Below, piece by piece: positions 1 through 10,400 of a stretch of 49,725 nt of DNA. The position numbers were made by a program, and so were the translations under genes. The DNA comes from Ruminococcus sp. UBA7158 (GTDB lineage: Bacteria; Bacillota; Clostridia; Oscillospirales; Ruminococcaceae): contig DKWG01000063.1 in the NCBI GenBank assembly GCA_002491605.1, forward strand, positions 1 through 49,725, written 5' to 3'. Within the stretch, counting starts at the first letter, position 1; every line of letters begins with the position of its first letter. A model generated the notes under the pieces. It did no database searches and was not told where the DNA came from. It saw nothing but the letters and a program-made list of their open reading frames with translations.

Positions 1-151
1 CGCAATGATTGTCTTATTTTTTCGTTGTGGGTAAAAGTGCCTGACTCTATTTTTTTACTCGCTGAATTACTATTTTTTATATCAATGGGTTTTAAAAACT
101 TTTTTTGATGTATTAAGTCATGCGCGGAGGGCATTTATATCGGCATTCACT

Positions 152-640
152 ATGAACAATTTGATTGACAGGGATCTCAAGCACATGACGCGTGCTGAGT
201 TGATAGAAATAATTTATCAGTATAAAAAGGAAACTCAAATATTAAGCGATGAAAACCAAAAACTCAGCCGTGAGCTTGATGACCGCAGGATTAAAATCGG
301 CACTGCAGGTTCGATAGCTCAGGCTGCTTTGTCATTGAACAGCGTTTTTGAGGCGGCGCAGGCTGCTGCCGACCAGTATTTGAGCGCAGTTAAGGAGTTA
401 ACCGCTGAAAACGGCATAAATGCTGATGTTGAGCGAAAGAGTGCCGAAGAAACCGATATTAATGAGGAACAGAATTCCGATAATACCGCCGATACAGACA
501 AGATGATTAAGACTTGTGCTGAATCGGGCGAGATGATGATAAAACGTCCGAAGAAAGCGACAAGAAGATCGGACGGCAAGACGGGCAGCACTTCAAGCGG
601 TTCTGTCGGAAAAATGAGAAAAAGCAATATGATTAAGTGA
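152..640 (+). CDS. Small coiled-coil protein of unknown function, first gene of pilus locus
   Basis: A 162-residue soluble protein with no signal peptide or membrane segment. Residues 12-50 are rich in Glu, Lys, Gln and Leu and look like a coiled coil (MTRAELIEIIYQYKKETQ, then Asp/Glu/Arg-rich). Residues 50-80 form an Ala-rich helix around GSIAQAALSLNSVFEAAQAA. The C-terminal half is polar and low in complexity, first acidic (about 90-125), then basic and Gly/Ser-rich, so probably disordered. From memory, similar coiled-coil proteins sit beside signal peptidases and sortases in Ruminococcus-like genomes, but no function is known to me. A GGAGG at about 125-129 lies rather far (about 22 bases) from the ATG, so the start is uncertain; Met12 is an alternative. 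It precedes the signal peptidase by 121 bases and is probably cotranscribed. A cytoplasmic partner of the secretion or pilus machinery is a guess from position. Confidence 0.72.
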   Translation: MNNLIDRDLKHMTRAELIEIIYQYKKETQILSDENQKLSRELDDRRIKIGTAGSIAQAALSLNSVFEAAQAAADQYLSAVKELTAENGINADVERKSAEETDINEEQNSDNTADTDKMIKTCAESGEMMIKRPKKATRRSDGKTGSTSSGSVGKMRKSNMIK

Positions 641-761
641 GCCTGAAGGTTAAAATTCATTGGGGAAAAGCAAATGGTTTTTAACTGTTAGGTTTTATCA
701 AGCGAGGGATCAGCTTCGCCGCCGAAATCAGGCAGATACATATAAGGATTAGTAGGGGAAT

Positions 762-1352
762 ATGGGCAGAAAAAGAAAAGATATAGCAATGCCGAGCATG
801 GAGCAAATAGAAGCCGAACGAAAAAGATTAAAATACGTTCAGGCGTACAAAAAAGCCCTTTTCGGCACGGTTTATGCGCTGGTGATAGTTGCGGCGGCAG
901 CGGTTTTGGTTTCGTCGCTCCTGTTGCCTGTCTTGCAGGTTTCCGGCAGCAGTATGGATCCGACTCTTTGCAACGGCGATATAATCGTCCTTGTTAAGAC
1001 GAAAAACTATACTGCCGGCGACTTGTGCAGCTTCAGCTGGAACAACCGCACTATGATAAAAAGAATAATTGCAGGTCCGGCGGATTGGGTTGAAATCGAT
1101 ACCGACGGAACGGTATACGTCAACGGTCAGGCTCTGGATGAGATGTATGTTCAGGAAAAAAGCCTCGGCGAGTGCGATATAACGTTTCCCTATCAGGTTC
1201 CCGAGAAGTCATACTTTGTTATGGGCGACAAGCGTGACGTCAGCATTGATTCAAGAAGCACCGTTATAGGAAGCGTCAACGAGTCACAGATTATAGGAAA
1301 GGTTTGGCTCAGGGTTTACCCGTTCAACGAAGTCGGCATTATCGATGGTTAG
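762..1352 (+). CDS. Signal peptidase I (pilus-locus type)
   Basis: Membrane-bound serine protease that removes signal peptides from exported proteins. The 196-residue protein has a cytoplasmic basic N-terminus, one membrane segment (about residues 35-58), then the catalytic domain outside. The family boxes are visible: SGSSMDPTL with nucleophile Ser64, MIKRIIAG with the general base Lys100, and GDKRDVSIDSR (155-165), a small variation of the usual GDNRxxSxDSR. Both catalytic residues are intact, unlike some streptococcal pilus-island SipA proteins that have lost them. The start has a good ribosome site (AGGGGAAT) directly upstream. It lies 85 bases before the giant surface protein and in the same direction as the pilin and sortase genes. 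This suggests a dedicated role in processing pilin precursors, although a general signal peptidase role is equally compatible with sequence alone. Confidence 0.93.
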   Translation: MGRKRKDIAMPSMEQIEAERKRLKYVQAYKKALFGTVYALVIVAAAAVLVSSLLLPVLQVSGSSMDPTLCNGDIIVLVKTKNYTAGDLCSFSWNNRTMIKRIIAGPADWVEIDTDGTVYVNGQALDEMYVQEKSLGECDITFPYQVPEKSYFVMGDKRDVSIDSRSTVIGSVNESQIIGKVWLRVYPFNEVGIIDG

Positions 1353-1437
1353 TTCGATAAAAAATAATAGTTAAGCAGTTGAACATTTACTGCATTTTTA
1401 TATAAGCACTTACACATACGAGAAAGGCATTGATTGA

Positions 1438-4400
1438 ATGTTCGAGAGTATTAAAAACTACATCGAAAATTTAAAGCATAATAAAGCTCTCCGCAAACGA
1501 ACAGTCGGATTATTCTTAGTGCTTGCTGCATTTGTTGCAGGCGGCGTTTTCTGGCATTTACGTATTATTGGTATTACAAAGACTGCAGACGCTATGTGCG
1601 GTTATCCCGAGCATATCCATACCGATGAGTGTGTTGTTTCCAAGACACTCATCTGCGGCTATCCTGAGGACGATACACAAGACGAAGAGCAAAGAATTAT
1701 AGTTTGCACCCCAATACAGCATATTCACACCGAAGCCTGCTTTGATGAAACAGGCAGCTTGGTTTGCGGTTATGCTGACTTTGTCATTCATTCGCATAAT
1801 CAAAGCTGCTTTAATGAGTGGGGCGAGCTTATTTGTACACTTCCCGAAATTTTGCCGCATGAGCATACCGATGAGTGCTATTACAGCGAGACAATTTGGC
1901 ACTGCGGCTTCGAGGAAACGGCTGAGCAGCCGGGGCATGCTCATTCGGACGAGTGCTATCAAACCGAGCAGGCGCTTATATGTGCTCTTGAGGAAAACGA
2001 GGAGCACACCCACGGTGAGGAGTGCTACAATACAGTCAGCACACTTATCTGCGCCGTTCCCGAAAGTGAACCGACAGAAGGACACATTCATACGCCTGAC
2101 TGCGAGCATGAGGAGATAAAAACACTCATTTGTCCGCTTACAGAGGCGGTTGAGCATATACATACCCCTGAGTGCTATGACTTAGAAGGCAATCGCATCT
2201 GCGGCAGACTTGAGGTTCACTCGCATATCCATACAGACGAGTGCTTCATGGTTACTGCAAACAATACAGCCGAGGGACACATACACACTGACAAATGCTA
2301 TATAACCGAGCAAACGCTCATATGTACTCTTGAGGAAAACGAGGAGCACAGTCACAGCGATGAGTGCTACAGCACAGTCAGCACACTTATCTGCGAGCTT
2401 CCGGAGGGCGAGCCTGCGGCTTCACACGTTCACACCGACGACTGCTATGAAATCATATACGGCTGCGGAATTATGGAGCATACCCATTCTGTATTCTGCT
2501 ATGCCGACTATAATGCGGATATCGAAACCTATGAAACATGGATGTCAACACTTCCTGCGCTCAGCGGCAACATATCAAAGGATATAGTTGCAGTTGCAAA
2601 ATCTCAGCTTGGCTATGCTGAAAGCGAGCGCAACTTCGTACTCAATGAGCTTGGCGTCCGCAAGAGCTACACAAGATACGGCGCATGGTACGGCAATCCG
2701 TACGGCGACTGGAACGCAATGTTTGCCGCCTTCTGCCTGCACTATGCAGGTGTGCCGCAGGAAATCGTTCCGACTGTCGGCGGCTGCTATGCTTGGTATT
2801 CCGTTCTTATGGACAACGGTCTTTTAGTCACCGCCGAGGATGCGGCTGATATGGGCTACTATCCTCAGCCGTCAGACCTTGTATTCTTTGATACGGACGG
2901 CGACGGCATTGCCGACAGAGTGGGCATTGTATCCGAGCTTGTAAACTTTGGATACAACACCATTGAGGGCGATGTAAAGACTGAAAGCGGCGACGAGCTT
3001 GTTATACCGGACAGTATAGCTATAGATGAAATTTCAGACAATATCGAGCCCGATACCGTTCCGATAGAAAACATCAACAGCGACCTTATCCCGACCCCTG
3101 ACTCAGGCTTCGACGGCATGAATATCGGAAATTTGGGTACGGACGCCGCTATGGATGTCTTTGGATTGGGTATGTTCGCCAATGAGAGTATGCCGATTGA
3201 AGGCTTGAGCCAAAACGGCGCTTTCGGGCTGAATATGCCTGCTGACAATACCATTAACACCAATACGGACGCATTTACTCTGCCACAGCCCACTGATATC
3301 TCGGCAGATGACAATTTAGGCGACGTTACTGTCGATGACGCCGATTTAGGCGATGTCATAGCTGACGACAGTAATTTAGGTGATGTTACAGTTGACGATA
3401 ATTCTTCGTCGGACGGCGTTATTGCCGATGATTCCGGCTTTGTCGATCTGCCTTTTGAGGATAGCTTTGTCGAAAGCGCTCCGATTTTCAACGGTATGCT
3501 TGAGGGCGAAGAATCTGTTGACCTGAGCGATGAACCGTCGAGCGACTATGTCGGAGAGGTAATGCACTATTACGACGACCCAACGGTAGTCGGATATGCG
3601 CCGCTGAGTATGCTGTTTGGCGAGGTTGATACATATAGCTTGACTAAGCGTACTTTTAAGAAGGTCGAAGGCGATGATACTACAGGTAATTTCGATGCAG
3701 GCTTGAGTACTCTTATACCTGGCACTAAATTTGCATTGGTATGCAATTTGTATTTCCCCGATGACAGTACTGACCCTAATAAAGACAAAAAAGATAGCAA
3801 ATACGTTTTAATGCCGGGCGAACGTGATGTGGATACCACGCAGAAAGCAAAAGAGATAACAAAATCAGAAATTGATACCGCCGGAAGCATTGAAAATGTA
3901 TTAACTCCGGATGACTGCTATTGGACGATAGAGGAATATATCGAACCGTCAACAGCCGCTGAAGGCGATGAAACGGATAATTCCGGCAAAAGGTACAGGA
4001 TTAAAGGCACAGACAGTCAGGGCAATGACGGATATTTGGTTATCAATTCAAAAGCCAGTGATGGGAATAACGGATTGTGCTTCCTTGCGGACGATATTAT
4101 TAATCGTGAAGGCTTCTTGAATTACTCCATCTTCAAGATTCAATATAACTGGGGCAACGCCCTGATCTACACAGAGGTTGACGGTATTAAATACTACCTT
4201 AAATTCTACTTCCCTGATACCCCGGCGGAAGACCAAACACCGGTGCCTTCTCCTGCTCCTCCGATCGTCACCACGGCGGCAGAGGAAGAAAGCTCATTTG
4301 CTTTGCCTTCGGCAGACGAAAACATGCTTGTTGAGCTGAATGAAAGCGGCGAAGATTTAAAGGTTCAGGGCTTGGCTATGCCGATGGCAGATTCATATGC

Positions 4401-7400
4401 TTTAGCCGATGCTGCTCCTGCAGTTACCGACATCTTAGACGATGCTTCCGGCGACGAGGATACTACTGTAACCGAGCCGATAGCTCCTGCACCTCCGATA
4501 AAAGCTCCTGTGGCAAATGCAAGCAGTGAATATTTTAATTATGATACTGACACTATCGGTCATACCTCCTTCAGCATCTATTATTACACAGAAGAAACCT
4601 TTAAAGATCCCGACACTGCCGAGAATGATAAGGTTAAATCATCCGGCGCAGTTGAAAACCTTCCGCCTGAGTGGTATACACATTCGGATATTGATACGCT
4701 CGGAACATATAACGGCTATATCGGTGATACCGGCTCACAGGGCGCAGGATTAGGAAACCTATTTACCATCAGCGCCGACGGATTTGCATTGACAGTTAAA
4801 GAAGACACCATAATCACACCGCAACTCGGCTTTGTTGAGCCTACATACATTGATAATCCGGATAATCCGCAGTATATCCGCTCTGATTTACAGTGGTATT
4901 TTGAGAAGTATGTAGGCGGCGGATGCGATTCGGAGACGTTTACAGTGCGAATATACACATATGTTAAAGGTCAAAAGCAATATCTGAACTATTCCGGAAG
5001 AGCTCTTCATCTTGATGCAGATCCGGTCAATGCAAAATATGCAGTTATTATTAATGACGATGGAACTGCCGTATTCAAAAGCGTATACGGCGTAGATGGT
5101 TCTGATTTGTATTTGAGGGTTGATAACGCCATTCTCATCCCCACTAACGACAGCAGTCAAGCCACACCGCTGAAAATATACAAGGACGGCGAATGGCTGA
5201 AGAATATTTCCGCTTACAAGCCTGATGCCGAAACGGATGAAAACGGTACACTTCTGCAGCCCTTTATTCCACAATACACCTTGGATGACGGGAAGACGTA
5301 TTTGCTCTTAGCAACTACGCCCGGACAGCCTGAGGTAAGTCTTGCAATAGTGTCAGATGAGTTTGGCGCACTGTCAAACGGCAGCGTATTATCGGGAATC
5401 GGAGGCAATAAGCTCGAGCTTGATGCCAATGGTAACTATACCGGCATCTCACTTAATAATAATAATGTCTGGGGAGTATTACTCAACCAGGCTACACCTG
5501 ATGGAAGAAATGATGCCGTTAAGGTTTATACAAAAACAGCGGGTGATAAAACTATGTATCTCTATGCTGTAATGGATAACGGTGAACCTAAGCTATATCT
5601 CAACGATATTTATTATGGTGCTACAAACTTTTATCCCTATATATCCTCATCGGGTGCGGTAATGCTTGAGGCATTTCAATGCCCCAAATACTACCTCGGC
5701 ATTGACCCGGAAACAAATCTCTTCAAGCTGATAAAGTATGATGGTACAAACAATAATCCCCCTGGCAACATTGAGCTAAGCTTTATTAGGAAGGTAACAG
5801 AAGTTCCTTCAGCCGAGCAGCCACCTGGAACGGTTATAAATCTCTTTGACTACTGGCTTGATGAGCGTGATTCAAATGATATTGAAAACGGCGGATGGCT
5901 TGCAGAGGGTATAGCTGACCGTGACCCATACGTGCGAGGAATCAATAAAGGTCATTTGTTGAAATTCAGAGCTAATGCAGCTGAAAAAGGCAATGATATA
6001 CCATGGAACGAGTGGACAACAACAGCCGCTGTTTGCAGCGGAATAGTTGAAAATAAGCTGGGCGTTGATGGCTTCCCAGTGCTTAATAACATAAACCCAC
6101 CGGCTGCAATGGCAGGAATAGAGGGCGCAAATAGTAACGAATCTTTAGCATACTTATTCGATCCAAAGATAGCGAACGAATATAAACAGTCGTTTGCCAA
6201 CGTTCAGGGACTTTTGCAGCAGGACAGCGATAGGTATTACTACTACGACAGCCAAAAGAACTTTGCCAGGTTCATTGAAAACGGAAGCAAGGAGAGCGGC
6301 GGTGAGTTCGTTTTATATGATGCTATAGGCGCTATTCAGCAAAGGAGTGTTAGGGAGCTTGATGATAAGGGCTGGTTTGTTAAAGATGAGTCTCAGTTCG
6401 GTCAGTTCTTCCCGTTTAACGACTTAAATGAATGTTCAACTATAACCGCTACTTCAAATATCAGCTATACTCTGAATGATTCAAACCCTGCTAATCGTGA
6501 CTATCGTCATTTCAGCAATGAACTGAACCACTATTTTGGCATGACTCTTACAACAAGGTTCATCCAAAGATACAACGGTCATATCACTGCTGACGAACAT
6601 GCTGACGAATGCGTATTTAACTTCTCAGGTGACGACGACGTTTGGATTTTTATCGACGGAGTTTTGGTAGCAGACCTCGGTGGTATCCATAATACCTCTT
6701 CTGTATCAATAAACTTCGCAACAGGCGATATACTTATCAATAATGGTGATGTAGGGGTTGGGCAAAAAACAACAATTAGGGAAATGTTTGAGGCTGCCGG
6801 CGAACTTAACCGGTCGGACTATTGGAGCAGCGAAAACACAAACACATTTGCCGATAACACCACTCATGTTTTGAGGTTCTTCTACTTGGAAAGAGGCAAC
6901 AATGCTTCAAACTGCTCACTGCAATATCTGCTAAATGAAGCACCCATAACTTCTATTGATAAGGTAGATCAATATGGCAATCCGCTTGAAGGAGCAACAT
7001 TTGCAGTATATAGGGCGAATAGTGAATATAGGTATCTTGATGATGAATGTAAGGCTGTTACTGTTCCTGATTGGGCAAATCCAAGCAACACAAACGATTG
7101 GATAATTCAATATGAAAGCACAAGAATAACTCCAGTTTTTGTGGGTACTACAGATTATAACGGCAAGCTAATATTCAATAATGAATACGGTGCACCTATA
7201 ACCATGGATGAAATGAAGACAACCTTTGGTGAGCAGTTTATTATCAGAGAAGTCGATGTTCCCAGGGGCTACAGAAGAATCACAAAAGAAATACATATGT
7301 ATATTGAAAACGGACTTCTGTTTACAACCGACCAATATGAAACCGGTGTTTGGGCGGCACCTAATGCGCTTGTTAATGCGCCGAACAGCCTTAATGTAGG

Positions 7401-10400
7401 ACCTAATTTCTATGTAAATTCTGAAGTTTTGGAGCAAATAGGCGCTCAACATATTATTGATACGGATGGTGTATTACGCTGGTTTATACCGGATTTCTAT
7501 AATCCGGGCGCGGCAGATGGTCTGCCTAAAACTAAGGGCACACTCTTTGCAGTAGTTTTGAAGCGAAATGGCTTGGATCCCGGCGAGACAAACTTATCAG
7601 AACTGGATGTATCTTCATGGCATCCGGTATATGGAAGCGAGGAAAAGGGTTACACGGTTCTTGATTCCAAAGGAACGGATATCAATCAAGTTATATTAGC
7701 TGCTAAGGCACAGATTGCGCACAACGGCGGAGACGAATCAAGCGTTGTTTTCAGCCCTAAAGCAAGCGGAATGCAGGTTAACCTTAGGAATCTGCCGGGC
7801 GACCCGAAGAGCTATTACAGCTATATGGCTGATAACAATAGCTCTGCAGTCACAAATAATATGCCGGAGTATTTTGTTGCGTTTTACTATACTTCTGCTA
7901 ACAGCCTTGATGGTGCCAATGCGAATAATACAGTAAGAATTTTGTCGAGAAAGAGCACGGTTGTCGTTGATGGTCAGATTCGTTCAAACAATCGTCCGTT
8001 CAGCGTTTCCTGGGGCTCAACTATTAGAGTTCCAAACTTTGAAAACAAGCTGTTTGTTCAGAAGCTCGACTCAGCTGAGAACTTGGTTACCGATGCAGTG
8101 TTTGCACTGTATGGGGTTAAGGAGTATAACGGCAAATACTATTACAATATGTCAAAGTACGATTATGTTGCGGACCTTAAGCTCGATGAAAAGGCTTCCG
8201 GTGAAAATGGCGTGATAACAGGAACTGCTGACATTTATGAATGGCTCGGCGAGAACAATGAACCACAGCCGGTTGCATCAGGCTTCCGATATAGAGTTAA
8301 CGTCTTTGATTACGATAAAGCCGGCAAAGAATCAGGATATATCGTTGCAGATACTGTAGGCGGCTCATATAACAACTGGGGCAATATCAATTTAGAGTTC
8401 GCTTCTGATCCCGTAGAGAAACAGGAACAGATAATTGATTTAAGAGAATATAACCCATCTGAGCCGGGACGTAAGTTTAATTATGACGCCCAAACCGACG
8501 CAATAACGGATTATCTCGGAGTTCTTCCCTCCACCGCAGGCGACGGAGAATTTTTCTGGGAAGGCACTCGCTTAGTCGGCTACACTCATGACAGTTGCCA
8601 TACAACCAGCGAAAAGGGCTCATTGCATTTTGACAGACTTCAATCAGGAAACTACATCCTCCGTGAGATTCATGCGCCGGACGGCTTCGGCTTAAACCTT
8701 GAGGAGATAAAGGTTATTGTCGATTCAACAGGAGTTTATGCCAACGCAGGAGACACTGAAAACGGAGTATCTGTTGGCAACGGTTTGGGATATCTTGCAA
8801 GAACTATGGATACCTTTGCATCTGCAGGCGATATTGATCAGTCGCTGAGGTGGATATATACAACGCTTTGGCTCAAGGATAAGCCGGATCGAGAACCGGA
8901 TACCTTTGCAGAATTTGCTGATAAAACCAATACGACAGTTCCTTGGCAGCGAGTTCGAAAGAATGGAAACAGTAAAGATTTATTCGGAATCTATGAACCG
9001 CATGGCTTCGGCGAGCTTACAACTTATAATCTCAGCGAAGCAATGGTAACCTATCTTGAATACAACCCAGCAGCCGCAGGCACAGCGGAAGACGGCAAGT
9101 CGCAGGTATTCAACTATATGGCTCTTGCTGAAAGTCAAAAAAATCATGGCAGGGATACCCTCTATGGTCAGGGAACTCATCGGCTATTTACCAGCCACGG
9201 CTGGTCGAAGCTTTCAGCTTATCAGGACTATACTTATGGCAATGCGACAAGGCAAACTCCGGGCGATCACCCGAGCGCTACTTACACAGATTTAAGGGAA
9301 AATTCCGACGGCACGCCCAAAGACCTTTCTCATCTTTTCAGTAACTCGACGTTTGTAAGAGTTATGGATAAGTCTTATGTCAACCTAACGCTTGTCAAAA
9401 ATGATGAAAAGGGTTCGCCGCTCGCCGGAGCTGAATTTATGTTCTATAAGCTTGTGCCGCAAAGGGATGAGCAGAACAAAATAGTTGTAGACGATAATGG
9501 CGATCCAATTATGCAAACCTGGTATTATAGCCCTAACGGTGATAATGCGGGGTGGTATACTGAGAAAGCTGCTTTCACAACCGGTGAAGACGGCAAGCTT
9601 CAACTGAATGGTATTGAAATCCCATTCAGAAAGTTAGAGGAAGGCACATACTACTTAGAAGAGACAAAGGCTCCGGATGGCTATGAGCTGCTTCCAAGGA
9701 TAACTATAACTGTCGGCGCAACATTTACCGGCGATGATGAAAGCAAAAAGCCGTTTGCAGATGAAAGCGGCAATATCCTTTATGTCAATACAACGAACGG
9801 TACTATCAAAGAAGAAAGTGCAGGTCCGGGAAGCTTTGATTACACCTTAACAGTTGTCGACCCACTCGGCGAAACCTCTATTAAGGTTGTTAAGAAGGAT
9901 GGCTACAACAAGAACCAACCCCTTACCGGAGCTGAGTTCAGGCTGTATCAGATATTAGGTGAAAGCAAGCAATACTATGGCTTGAATGACGCCGGAAAGC
10001 TTCAATGGATTGGCGTTGACCAGGCCGAGATATTTAAATGTGATGAAAGAGGCGAATTCACAATTGACTATCTTGCAAAGAATGCTGCATATTACCTCGA
10101 GGAGGTTACTCCTCCGCCGGGATATATTCCCTTGACCTATCCTATTGAGATCAATATCGTTGATGGAGTGGTCAAGGTCTCAGAGACCGCCGGCGGCTTG
10201 GCAGAGGTTGGAGATAAGCCGGATATCACAACCGATGACGGCAAAAAGGTGACATATACCTTAACTGTCTACAACACCACCGGAGTGATGCTGCCGCAGA
10301 CAGGCGGTATCGGAACAATTTATTACACATTGGGCGGCTTTGCCCTTATGGCATTGTCCCTTATGTGCGGATGCATTCGCATTCGCGGCTGTGTTAAGCG

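Noticed and set aside
1..151. Gene end or terminator at the left edge
   Set aside because: T-rich stretches are present but no convincing stem or coding frame is visible.
1558..2163. 201-codon minus-strand frame opposite the His/Cys repeats
   Set aside because: It is the shadow of a strongly supported plus-strand gene, has no ribosome site, and its pattern mirrors the repeat codons.
3000..3560. CRISPR-like array because of short periodic repeats at 3315-3437
   Set aside because: The units are contiguous with no spacers and encode an in-frame protein repeat.
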